A program made the translations under genes and the position numbers. From an uncultured Pelagibacteraceae bacterium (GTDB lineage Bacteria; Pseudomonadota; Alphaproteobacteria; Pelagibacterales; Pelagibacteraceae), in contig CACMDY010000001.1 in NCBI GenBank assembly GCA_902612605.1, positions 372,001 through 436,000 of the forward strand: a stretch of DNA of 64,000 bases, written 5' to 3'. Within the stretch, counting starts at the first letter, position 1. Each line of letters begins with the position of its first letter. The notes beneath the pieces are model-generated. The model was not told the origin of the DNA. It was given only the letters and a program-made list of their open reading frames with translations, and ran no database searches. Below are positions 10,178 to 19,900 of the stretch, piece after piece.

Positions 10178-10191
10178 ATTTAATTAAATTA

Positions 10192-11091
10192 ATGTCCAAA
10201 ACTACATCGCTAATATGCGCTTTGATAACAACATTTATTTGGGGCACTGCTTTCATTGCTCAAGACACAGGCATGGACAATATTGGTCCATTAACGTTCA
10301 ATGCATCTAGATTTTTTGTTGGTTTTCTTACAGTCCTACCCATTGCTTTAATTTTAGAAAGAAAAAAAATTAATTATGAAATCAATTCTAATAAAAAATT
10401 ATTTTTAAAATATTTATTTTTAATGGGCATATCATTATTTTTAGGCACTTACTTGCAGCAAGCCGCATTACAATACACGAATATAGCTAATGCAGCTTTT
10501 TTCACAGTTTTTTATGTTCCATTAGTTCCAATTTTACTATTTTTTATTTATTCTATTAAAGTCCATTGGAGTCTTTGGCCTTCAATAGGTTTATGTATAA
10601 TAGGTGTTTACCTATTAAGTGATTTTTCAAACTCAGAAATTATGATAGGTGATGCTTTAGTTATTCTATGCTCACTATTTTGGGCTTTACATATAATTTT
10701 CGCTGGAAAATTTATGGAGAAATTTAATATACCAATTTTTTATGCAGCATTACAAGCAGCTCTTGTTTTTGGTTTATCTCTTATATTTGCTTTTATTTTA
10801 GAGGAAGTAGTTATTACAAAAATTTTAACTGAGTATAGTTCAATATTATATGCAGGCGTCTTATCTGGAGGAATTGCTTTTACTTTACAAATGTTTGCAC
10901 AAAAAAATATTGAAGAAGCTCCAGCAGCAATAATTTACTCTCTTGAAGGTGTCTTTGCAACAATTGCTGGATGGATTATTTTAAGTCAAGTTCTTAACAT
11001 AAATAATATTATAGGATGTGTATTAATTCTTATTGCTGTAATATTTTCTCAAATTGCTCCAACGTCCAAAAAATCACAAGTAAATAATTGA
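10192..11091 (+). CDS. DMT-superfamily (EamA) transporter
   Basis: About 10 TM helices, FIWGTAFIAQDTGMDNIGPLTFNASRF and EEAPAAIIYSLEGVFATIAGWIIL. Confidence 0.9.
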   Translation: MSKTTSLICALITTFIWGTAFIAQDTGMDNIGPLTFNASRFFVGFLTVLPIALILERKKINYEINSNKKLFLKYLFLMGISLFLGTYLQQAALQYTNIANAAFFTVFYVPLVPILLFFIYSIKVHWSLWPSIGLCIIGVYLLSDFSNSEIMIGDALVILCSLFWALHIIFAGKFMEKFNIPIFYAALQAALVFGLSLIFAFILEEVVITKILTEYSSILYAGVLSGGIAFTLQMFAQKNIEEAPAAIIYSLEGVFATIAGWIILSQVLNINNIIGCVLILIAVIFSQIAPTSKKSQVNN

Positions 11092-11841
11092 AAAAAGAAT
11101 AATACTTAAAACTATTCTATAAATAACAAAAAAACTCAAACTAAACATTTTAACATAAATAAGAAAATATTTAATTGTAAAATAAGAAAATAAAAATGAA
11201 GCTGAAGTAGAAAAAATAAATATAGCATCAAAATTTATTTGATCATCAATAACATCTTTAAATCCCAAAACACTTGCACCTGCTAAAGCTGGAATAGACA
11301 AATAAAAAGCTATTTTTGATGATTCAACTCTGTCAAATTTTAAAAATCTTGAAGCTGTAATTACTATACCTGATCTACTGACTCCTGGAATAATAGCTAA
11401 AATCTGAAATAACCCTATTATAATAATACTTTTAATATTTAATTCTGAAGAAATTTTATTTTTCAATTCAAACTTATCTGAAAAGTATAATAAAATTCCA
11501 AAAATCATAGTTGTCCAAGCGACAACTTTTAAGTTTCTAAATTGATCAATTAAATTTGTGGAGTAAAAAATATAACCAACAATAACTAATGGTATAGACC
11601 CAAGAATTATTAGTAGAAATATATTTTTATTATTAATGATATTTATTAACTCTTTTCTAAAAAATAAAATAATTGCTAACAAAGAACCTAAATGCAGACT
11701 AATATCTAATTGTAGGTTGTTAACATTGAAGTCACTCAATCTTGATATAATTAAAAGATGTGCAGACGAGCTAACTGGAATAAACTCAGATATTCCTTGA
11801 ATAATTGATAAAATTAGCGTCTCTACATATTTTGAAATCAT
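11074..11841 (-). CDS. uppP: Undecaprenyl-diphosphatase (BacA/UppP)
   Basis: IIQGISEFIPVSSSAHLLI and IPGVSRSGIVITASRFL motifs; start moved to MISKYVETLILS, internal to the listed ORF. Confidence 0.93.
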   Translation of the reverse strand: MISKYVETLILSIIQGISEFIPVSSSAHLLIISRLSDFNVNNLQLDISLHLGSLLAIILFFRKELINIINNKNIFLLIILGSIPLVIVGYIFYSTNLIDQFRNLKVVAWTTMIFGILLYFSDKFELKNKISSELNIKSIIIIGLFQILAIIPGVSRSGIVITASRFLKFDRVESSKIAFYLSIPALAGASVLGFKDVIDDQINFDAIFIFSTSASFLFSYFTIKYFLIYVKMFSLSFFVIYRIVLSIILFSIIYL

Positions 11842-12019
11842 TAGATCCAATACTTCATAATGAAATTGTAACCAAATTAAAGCAATTACATATTTGCATA
11901 TCATCTATGCATAATAAGAAAAAACCGCTGATTTATTTAAGTTTTGTCAAATATTAGTCAATATTTATGACCTTGTAATTGTTTATTATTAAATTTTTAT
12001 CGTATATACAGCGTCCACC

Positions 12020-13453
12020 ATGTCAGAAAAAATGCTTAAGTTTGTTGATATAGGTCAACAAAATCCACCTAAAAGAGATATATCAGACCGAAAAGAGGAT
12101 TTTGAGGAAATATATCAAGAATTTCTAAAAGATAGAGCTGTTCAGCAGTCAAGCAGATGTTCCCAATGTGGAGTACCATTTTGCCAAGTTCATTGTCCAT
12201 TAAGTAACAATATACCAGATTGGCTTAAACTAACTGCTGAGGGAAGATACGAGGAAGCTTATCAATTATCACAAAGCACAAACAACATGCCAGAAGTTTG
12301 TGGAAGAATTTGCCCCCAGGATAGGCTGTGTGAAGGAAATTGTGTAATAGAGCAATCGGGTCATGGAACAGTAACTATTGGATCAATAGAAAAATATATC
12401 ACAGAGAAAGCTTGGGAAAATGGTTGGGTTAAACCAATAGAAATAAATAGTGAAAAAAACGAGAGTGTAGGAATTATAGGTTCTGGTCCTGCTGGACTTG
12501 CTTGTGGAGAACAACTCAGAAAAAAAGGATACAAGGTAACTATATATGATCGTTACGACAGAGCTGGAGGGCTACTAATATATGGTATCCCAGGATTTAA
12601 ATTAGAAAAGCATGTTGTTCAAAGAAGAATAAAACTTTTGGAAGAAAGCGGAATAAAATTTGTCTTAAACTTTGAAGTTGGAAAAGATTCCAGCTTGATG
12701 GAGTTAAGAGAAAAACATGATGCAATTTTAATAGCTACAGGAGTTTATAAAGCTAGAGAAGTTAATCTACCTGGTAACGATTTGAGTAATATTTTCCCTG
12801 CAATGGAGTTTTTGACAGCATCAAATAAAAAAGGACTAGGTGATAAAGTTGAGTTGTTTGATAACGGAACTTTAAATGCTGAAGGCAAAGATGTTGTAGT
12901 AATTGGAGGTGGCGATACAGCGATGGACTGCTTAAGGACTTCAGTGAGACAGAATGCTAAATCTGTAAAATGTTTGTATAGAAGAGATAGAGAAAATATG
13001 CCAGGATCAGCAAGAGAAGTTGGCAATGCAGAAGAAGAAGGTGTTGAATTTATTTGGTTAACAAGCCCTAAAGAGTTTAAGGGAACAAATAAAATTGAAA
13101 GTGTAGTTGTTAATAAAATGAAATTGGGTGAGCCAGATGATAGCGGTAGAAGAAAACCAGTTGTTGAAGAAAACTCAGATTTTGAAATTAAAGCTGATCT
13201 TGTAATCAAAGCACTTGGATTTGATCCAGAAGATCTTCCAAAATTATTTAATGAAGAAAAATTACAAGTATCAAGATGGGGAACAATAAAAGCAGATTTT
13301 GATACAATGGAAACTAGTATAGAGGGAGTTTTTGCAGCCGGAGATATAGTTCGTGGAGCATCTTTAGTGGTTTGGGGTATCAAAGACGGAAGAGATGCCG
13401 CAACATCAATTGATAATTATTTACAAAGTAAACAAAAACTTAGAGTTGCTTAA
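12020..13453 (+). CDS. gltD: Glutamate synthase small subunit
   Basis: CSQCGVPFCQVHCPLSNNIPDWLKL Fe-S region, GSGPAGLACGEQLRKKGY and GAGGDTAMDC-like nucleotide-binding motifs; next to gltB. Confidence 0.95.
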   Translation: MSEKMLKFVDIGQQNPPKRDISDRKEDFEEIYQEFLKDRAVQQSSRCSQCGVPFCQVHCPLSNNIPDWLKLTAEGRYEEAYQLSQSTNNMPEVCGRICPQDRLCEGNCVIEQSGHGTVTIGSIEKYITEKAWENGWVKPIEINSEKNESVGIIGSGPAGLACGEQLRKKGYKVTIYDRYDRAGGLLIYGIPGFKLEKHVVQRRIKLLEESGIKFVLNFEVGKDSSLMELREKHDAILIATGVYKAREVNLPGNDLSNIFPAMEFLTASNKKGLGDKVELFDNGTLNAEGKDVVVIGGGDTAMDCLRTSVRQNAKSVKCLYRRDRENMPGSAREVGNAEEEGVEFIWLTSPKEFKGTNKIESVVVNKMKLGEPDDSGRRKPVVEENSDFEIKADLVIKALGFDPEDLPKLFNEEKLQVSRWGTIKADFDTMETSIEGVFAAGDIVRGASLVVWGIKDGRDAATSIDNYLQSKQKLRVA

Positions 13454-16400
13454 TGAAGTTAAGAAATAAAAATTTAAAAATTTTAAAAAGTAACCATGTT
13501 TACTCGGAAGAAATGGAACATGATGCATGTGGTGTAGGTTTAGTAGCATCCACCGAAGGCCTAAAATCAAGAAAAGTCGTAGAATATGGAATCGATGCCT
13601 TAAAAGCTGTTTGGCATAGGGGTGCAATCGATGCAGACGGAAAAACTGGAGATGGTGCTGGAATCCATATTGAAATTCCCAAAGATTTCTTTGAGGAAAA
13701 AATTGAAGTCACTGGTCATAAACATGATAATTCTGAACTATGTGTGGGTATGATTTTCTTACCAAGAAATGATTATAGCGCTCAAGAGCAATGTAGAACT
13801 ATTGTTGAAAGTGAACTAACAAAGAGAAATTTTAGTATCTATGGTTGGAGACAAGTTCCTGTTGATCCCTCTGTCTTAGGAGAAAAAGCTGAACAAACAA
13901 GACCTGAAATTACTCAAGTATTGTTCACATACAATGACAAAAAAGTTGTCAATAAATCTCTGGAACAAAAATTGTATGAAACTAGAAGAGTAATTGAAAA
14001 AGAAGCTCTCAATAATCAATTAAATAATTTTTATATATGTTCATTTAGTTCTAAATCTATCATTTACAAAGGAATGTTTTTAGCAGAAGCTTTGTCAGAT
14101 TTTTATACTGACTTGAAAGATGAAAGATTTATATCTAGGTATGCAATATTTCACCAAAGATTTTCAACTAATACTGCGCCAAGTTGGGACTTAGCTCAAC
14201 CATTTAGATCTATAGCGCATAATGGTGAAATAAATACTCTTAAAGGAAATGTTAATTGGATGAAGGTTCACGAAGAAGAGATGTTTAGTCCAGTTTTCGA
14301 AGATATAGAGAATCTTAAGCCTGTAATACCAGCTGGCAATTCTGACTCTGCATCATTAGATAATGTTTTTGAGTTATTAAATATTTCTGGACAGCCTGCT
14401 CCTCTAGCAAAATTAATGTTAATACCAGACGCTTGGTCAAAAAAAAATAAGGTATTAAAAAAAGATCATCAACAACTATTCAATTTTTTAAATAGTACCA
14501 TGGAGCCTTGGGATGGGCCAGCTGCTATAGCTGCAACTGATAATGAATGGGTAATTGTTGCAACTGACAGAAATGGATTAAGACCACTTAGATATACAGT
14601 GACAAGAGACAAACTTCTTTTTGCAGGAAGTGAAACAGGAATGATAGATTTAAATGAGAAAAAAATTGTATCTAAAGGAAGATTAGGACCTGGAGAAATA
14701 TTAGGAGTAAGAATAGAAAAAGGCAAAGTATATTCAAACGATGAAATAAAAAACTACCTTTCAAAAGAATATAAACATTACAACAATCAGATTATTGATC
14801 TTGATAAAAAATTAGAGGCAGAAACTGAAAAAGTAGAGCTGGAAGGCCAAAGTTTGAGGAATTTTCAACATTGTTTTGGATATAGCATAGAAGATTTAGA
14901 ATTAATTCTTCATCCAATGGCAGAAGATGCTAAAGAAGCAACAGGCTCAATGGGTGATGATACGCCTTTAGCAGTTTTATCTGACAAATATAGACCATTA
15001 TATCATTACTTTAGACAAAACTTTAGTCAGGTTACAAATCCACCAATTGACTCTCTAAGAGAAAATAAAGTTATGAGTTTAAAGACAAGATTTGGAAATC
15101 TTGGTAATATTTTAGATTTTAGTAAATTAACTAAAGACAATATTTATGTCTTAAATAGTCCGATATTATCAAATGCACAATTTGAAAAATTTTTAAAATT
15201 CTTTGGAAATAATAATAAAGTTTTAGATTGTACATTCAGCAAAGATGATGATTTAGAGACATCAATAAATTTACTCAAAGTTAAATCTGAACAAGCTGTT
15301 AGAGAGGGAATTAAACAAATAATATTATCAGATAAAAATATTTCAGAAAATATAATGCCAATGCCGATGCTTTTATGTATAGGGGCAATAAATACACATT
15401 TAGTTAAATTAGGTTTGAGAGGTTATGTTTCTATTAATGTTCAAACTGGAGATGCTTTAGATACTCACTCTTTTGCAACATTAATTGGTGTTGGTGCTAC
15501 TACAGTGAACCCTTATTTAGCTTTTGATAGCTTATATCAAAGACATTCTAAGAAATTATTTGGAAATTTCACTTTTGATGAATGTGTTTCAAGATATATT
15601 AAATCAGTCAATCTCGGTCTTCTTAAAATAATGTCTAAAATGGGAATTTCTGTTTTAAGTTCTTATAGAGGCGGATGTAATTTTGAAACTGTGGGACTAA
15701 GCAGAACAATTGTGAAAGATTACTTTCCTGGGATGTTATCAAAGATTTCTGGAATTGGTTTAAAAGGAATAGAAAAGAAAATCAGAACTATACACAAAGA
15801 AGCATTTTTCAATAATTCAAATATTTTACCTATTGGAGGTATTTACAGATATAGAAAAAATGGTGAAACACATCAGTATCAAGGCAAACTTATTCATTTA
15901 CTGCAAACTGCGGTTGGACAAGGATCTTATGAAATATATAAAAAATACATTAAAGGTATTTATAATCTAAATCCAATAAGTTTAAGAGATTTAGTAGATT
16001 TTAAATCTAAAAATCCCATCGATATATCTAATGTTGAGCCTGCATCTAATATATTAAAAAGATTTGGAAGTGGAAGTATGTCTCATGGAGCTTTATCTAA
16101 AGAAGCACATGAAACTCTTGCTGTTGGTATGAACAGAATTAAAGGCGCATCTTGTAGTGGTGAAGGTGGAGAAGATGAAAATAGATTTAAGATTATGGAG
16201 AATGGAGATAGTGCAAATTCAAGGGTTAAACAAATTGCATCAGCTAGATTTGGAGTAACCATTAATTATTTAAATAATTGTAATGAGATTGAAATCAAAA
16301 TTGCACAGGGTGCTAAACCAGGTGAAGGTGGACAATTACCAGGTTTTAAAGTTACGGATGAAATTGCGAGATTGAGACACTCAACGCCAGGAGTTACTTT

Positions 16401-17949
16401 AATATCCCCTCCACCACATCACGATATTTACTCAATAGAAGATCTAGCTCAATTAATTTATGATTTAAAACAAATAAATCCTAAGGCTAGGGTTGGAGTT
16501 AAATTAGTTGCTTCATCAGGAATTGGAACGATAGCTGCTGGAGTTGCAAAAGCTAAAGCAGACATAATTTTAATCTCGGGGCACTCAGGAGGTACAGGAG
16601 CTACTCCACAGACAAGCGTTAAATATGTTGGAGTTCCTTGGGAGATGGGATTAACAGAAGCAAATCAGGTATTGACATTAAATAACTTGAGACATCAAGT
16701 GACGCTTAGAACTGACGGTGGAATAAAAACAGGAAGAGATGTTGTAATTGCAGCCATGATGGGAGCAGAAGAATTTGGCGTAGCAACAACTGCTTTAGTC
16801 GCAATGGGATGTATAATGGTCAGACAATGTCATTCAAATACATGTCCAGTGGGTGTTTGCACACAAGATGATAAATTAAGAGAGAAATTTACAGGAACTC
16901 CTGAAAAAGTAGTGAACCTTTTTACATTTATAGCAGAGGAAGTAAGAGAAATACTTGCTGATCTTGGTTTCAAATCTTTAAATGAAGTAATTGGAAGAAC
17001 TGACTTACTAAGGCAAGTAAGCAAAGGATCACCAAACTTGGATGATCTAGACTTAAATCCTCTTTTTGTTCAGGCAGATCCTGGAAAAAATAAAAGATAT
17101 TGTGAGAAACCTGAAATTAATTCTGTTCCAGATACTTTAGATCAAAAATTATGGCCAGAAATAGAAGATAAAATAGATAAAAAAGAAAAAATAAATCAAG
17201 AATTTGAAATTCAAAATACCGATAGAGCAGTTGGTACTAGAATTTCTTATCATTTGTACAAAAAATTTGGAAATAACAATCTTGATGAAAATTCGATCGA
17301 ATTAAATTTTAAAGGTTCAGCAGGCCAATCCTTTGGTGCTTTTGCTATTAAAGGATTAAAACTAATTTTAAAAGGGGATGCAAATGATTATGTTGCTAAA
17401 GGACTATCAGGCGGAACTATTGTGATTAAATTACAAGATGAAAGCAACCTTGTTTCAAATGAAAATACTATTATTGGAAATACTGTTTTGTATGGAGCTA
17501 CTTCAGGAAAATTATTAGCTGCAGGACAAGCAGGAGAGAGATTTGCTGTTAGAAATTCAGGTGCAACTGCAGTAGTAGAAGGTTGTGATTCAAATGGTTG
17601 TGAATATATGACGGGCGGAAACATTATCATATTAGGAGATATTGGCGATAATTTTGGGGCTGGCATGACAGGAGGTATGGCATTTATTTATGACCCTGAA
17701 AATCAATTTGATAAAAAAGTAAATCCTGAAAGTGTAGTTTGGCAAACTCCAGAAACTAAATTTTGGATTGAGCATCTAAGGAAATTAATTAAAGAGCATG
17801 CGATAGAAACAAATTCAACAATCTCGAAAAAAATTGTCGAGAATTTTGAAAATGAAATAAATAATTTCGTCCAAGTTTGTCCAAAAGAAATGTTAGATAA
17901 GTTAGAAAATCCTATATCAAATAAAAAATTAGTCGGTCAAGCTAGTTAG
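13453..17949 (+). CDS. gltB: Glutamate synthase large subunit
   Basis: N-terminal GATase DACGVGLVAS, RFSTNTAPSWDLAQPFR, FMN/Fe-S region GCIMVRQCHSNTCPVGVCTQ, C-terminal GXGXG domain. Confidence 0.97.
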   Translation: MKLRNKNLKILKSNHVYSEEMEHDACGVGLVASTEGLKSRKVVEYGIDALKAVWHRGAIDADGKTGDGAGIHIEIPKDFFEEKIEVTGHKHDNSELCVGMIFLPRNDYSAQEQCRTIVESELTKRNFSIYGWRQVPVDPSVLGEKAEQTRPEITQVLFTYNDKKVVNKSLEQKLYETRRVIEKEALNNQLNNFYICSFSSKSIIYKGMFLAEALSDFYTDLKDERFISRYAIFHQRFSTNTAPSWDLAQPFRSIAHNGEINTLKGNVNWMKVHEEEMFSPVFEDIENLKPVIPAGNSDSASLDNVFELLNISGQPAPLAKLMLIPDAWSKKNKVLKKDHQQLFNFLNSTMEPWDGPAAIAATDNEWVIVATDRNGLRPLRYTVTRDKLLFAGSETGMIDLNEKKIVSKGRLGPGEILGVRIEKGKVYSNDEIKNYLSKEYKHYNNQIIDLDKKLEAETEKVELEGQSLRNFQHCFGYSIEDLELILHPMAEDAKEATGSMGDDTPLAVLSDKYRPLYHYFRQNFSQVTNPPIDSLRENKVMSLKTRFGNLGNILDFSKLTKDNIYVLNSPILSNAQFEKFLKFFGNNNKVLDCTFSKDDDLETSINLLKVKSEQAVREGIKQIILSDKNISENIMPMPMLLCIGAINTHLVKLGLRGYVSINVQTGDALDTHSFATLIGVGATTVNPYLAFDSLYQRHSKKLFGNFTFDECVSRYIKSVNLGLLKIMSKMGISVLSSYRGGCNFETVGLSRTIVKDYFPGMLSKISGIGLKGIEKKIRTIHKEAFFNNSNILPIGGIYRYRKNGETHQYQGKLIHLLQTAVGQGSYEIYKKYIKGIYNLNPISLRDLVDFKSKNPIDISNVEPASNILKRFGSGSMSHGALSKEAHETLAVGMNRIKGASCSGEGGEDENRFKIMENGDSANSRVKQIASARFGVTINYLNNCNEIEIKIAQGAKPGEGGQLPGFKVTDEIARLRHSTPGVTLISPPPHHDIYSIEDLAQLIYDLKQINPKARVGVKLVASSGIGTIAAGVAKAKADIILISGHSGGTGATPQTSVKYVGVPWEMGLTEANQVLTLNNLRHQVTLRTDGGIKTGRDVVIAAMMGAEEFGVATTALVAMGCIMVRQCHSNTCPVGVCTQDDKLREKFTGTPEKVVNLFTFIAEEVREILADLGFKSLNEVIGRTDLLRQVSKGSPNLDDLDLNPLFVQADPGKNKRYCEKPEINSVPDTLDQKLWPEIEDKIDKKEKINQEFEIQNTDRAVGTRISYHLYKKFGNNNLDENSIELNFKGSAGQSFGAFAIKGLKLILKGDANDYVAKGLSGGTIVIKLQDESNLVSNENTIIGNTVLYGATSGKLLAAGQAGERFAVRNSGATAVVEGCDSNGCEYMTGGNIIILGDIGDNFGAGMTGGMAFIYDPENQFDKKVNPESVVWQTPETKFWIEHLRKLIKEHAIETNSTISKKIVENFENEINNFVQVCPKEMLDKLENPISNKKLVGQAS

Positions 17950-18703
17950 TATTTTTAATAATATTATCTAACTCTTTACAAATAATATTTAGATTTTTTT
18001 TTGAAGAGAGACTATGGTCACCCTTCTTAATTATATTTAATTTTTTTTTTGCTTTGCTGAAGATTTTTAAAACTTCTCTTGAGTATTTAATTGGTACAAC
18101 TTCATCTTTTTGACCATGGACCATAGTAACAGATATTTTCATTGGAATTTTAACATTCAAAACTTTATTTTGTTTTTTTCTTCCATCTTTAATTAATTGA
18201 TTAGTTATGAGATACTCATAACCACCATTTTTAATTTTGCTAATACCTTTTTTGATAATTTCACTCTTCGTCTTTTTTGAAAATTTTTTCCACATTATTC
18301 TTGTTAAAAATTCTGGAGCAGAGCCAATTCCCATAAAGCCTTTAATCTGTTTCTTAATTGATTTAAATAATAATAAAGAAATCCAAGCACCCATACTAGA
18401 ACCTATTAAAATTATATCATTTTTTTTAACTATATTCTTAATAGTCTGTTTTGCATCATTTGCCCAAGTGGAAATATTCCCTTTTGTAAATTCACCTGAA
18501 GATTTTCCGTATCCAGAATATTCTAGTGCCAAAAAACCCAATTTATTTTTTTTAGCATAGTTTAAAAATCTTTTAGGTTTATCTCCTTCTATATCGGATG
18601 CAAAACCTGGTAAAAATATAATATAAAGATTTTTCTTATAATAATTGCTTATATATCTTAGTTTTTTTGTTTTAGAAATTTTTAGAAATTTAAATTTTTT
18701 CAT
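17942..18703 (-). CDS. Alpha/beta hydrolase
   Basis: LEYSGYGKSSGEF, nucleophile elbow IGSSMGAWISL, VHGQKDEVVPI and late His (GDHSLS). Confidence 0.85.
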   Translation of the reverse strand: MKKFKFLKISKTKKLRYISNYYKKNLYIIFLPGFASDIEGDKPKRFLNYAKKNKLGFLALEYSGYGKSSGEFTKGNISTWANDAKQTIKNIVKKNDIILIGSSMGAWISLLLFKSIKKQIKGFMGIGSAPEFLTRIMWKKFSKKTKSEIIKKGISKIKNGGYEYLITNQLIKDGRKKQNKVLNVKIPMKISVTMVHGQKDEVVPIKYSREVLKIFSKAKKKLNIIKKGDHSLSSKKNLNIICKELDNIIKNTN

Positions 18704-18745
18704 ATAAAGTATTAAAATTGATTTGAAATATTATAACTCTACCAT

Positions 18746-19900
18746 ATGCATCCAAAATTGAAAGTTCTGCAAGTTATACCAAAACTTGGATACGGTGGCG
18801 CAGAAACAGGTTGTTATGATATCGCACACTATCTACATGAAAATGATTGTAAATCTTTTTTAATTTGCAACGGTGGTGAATTAACAAAGTTTATAGATAA
18901 AAAAAAAGTTAAATATATATGGTTACCTGTTAATTCCAAAAACCCCATTTTGGTTTTTTTTAATTCAATAATTATTTCTTTAATAATTTTATTTTATGGA
19001 ATTAATATTGTCCACGCGAGAAGTAGAGCACCTGCATGGTCTTGTTTGCTAGCTACCAAAATTACACGACGTAAATTTGTAACTACATTTCATGGAACAT
19101 ATAATTTTAAAAGTAAATTAAAAAAATTATATAATTCTGTAATGTTGAAATCAGATTTAATTATTGCTGGGTCTAATTTTATATTTTCACATATTAAAGA
19201 AAACTACTCTGAATACCTGAATGATAAAAAAAAATTCTTGGTGATATTTAGAGGTATTAATACTGACTATTTTGATCCATCAACTACTATAGAAACAGAG
19301 GAAGATGAATTATTTAAATCATGGGAACTTAAAATTGAGAGAAAAACTGTTCTATTGCCTGGAAGATTAACAGAATGGAAAGGCCAAGAAATGTTTTTAG
19401 ATGCTATTAATAAAGTAAATATTAATTTAGGACACGAGGTATTTAATGTAATTATTCTTGGGAGCGATCAAGGAAGAGAACTTTACAAAAAGAAACTTAT
19501 TAGGTTAGTTGAACAGTATAGATTAACTAACCAAGTAAAATTTATAGATCATTGTAAAAATATGCCTCTAGCTTACAAAGTTTCAGACATCATAGTTTCT
19601 TCATCTATAGAACCAGAAGCCTTTGGAAGAATTTCTGTTGAGGCTCAGGCAATGAAAAAACCAATTGTTGCAAGTAACATTGGGGGATCAAAAGAGACTA
19701 TAAATGAAAATAAAACAGGATTTTTATTTGAAGCAAATAACTCTGACGATCTTTCAAAAAAATTAATAGAAATTATTAATTTAGATGAACAGACTATCAA
19801 TCAAATGGGCATAGAAGGTAGAAAAAATGTCGTTTCAAAATTTAATGTTGAAAAAATGTGTTTTTCTACTTATTCAGAGTATAAAAAATTAATAAATTAA
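18746..19900 (+). CDS. Glycosyltransferase family 4 (group 1)
   Basis: VIPKLGYGGAETGCYDIAHYL, LLPGRLTEWKGQEMFLDA, SSSIEPEAFGRISVEAQAMKKPIVASNIGG. Confidence 0.92.
   Translation: MHPKLKVLQVIPKLGYGGAETGCYDIAHYLHENDCKSFLICNGGELTKFIDKKKVKYIWLPVNSKNPILVFFNSIIISLIILFYGINIVHARSRAPAWSCLLATKITRRKFVTTFHGTYNFKSKLKKLYNSVMLKSDLIIAGSNFIFSHIKENYSEYLNDKKKFLVIFRGINTDYFDPSTTIETEEDELFKSWELKIERKTVLLPGRLTEWKGQEMFLDAINKVNINLGHEVFNVIILGSDQGRELYKKKLIRLVEQYRLTNQVKFIDHCKNMPLAYKVSDIIVSSSIEPEAFGRISVEAQAMKKPIVASNIGGSKETINENKTGFLFEANNSDDLSKKLIEIINLDEQTINQMGIEGRKNVVSKFNVEKMCFSTYSEYKKLIN

Noticed and set aside
11842-11904. N-terminal extension of the uppP ORF
   Set aside because: The conserved protein starts at MISKYVETLILSIIQGISEF; the upstream 21 residues do not fit the family.
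12745-13383. 212-aa minus-strand ORF inside gltD
   Set aside because: Antisense shadow of a conserved coding frame; Ser/Leu/Pro-rich composition matches the complement of the gltD codons.
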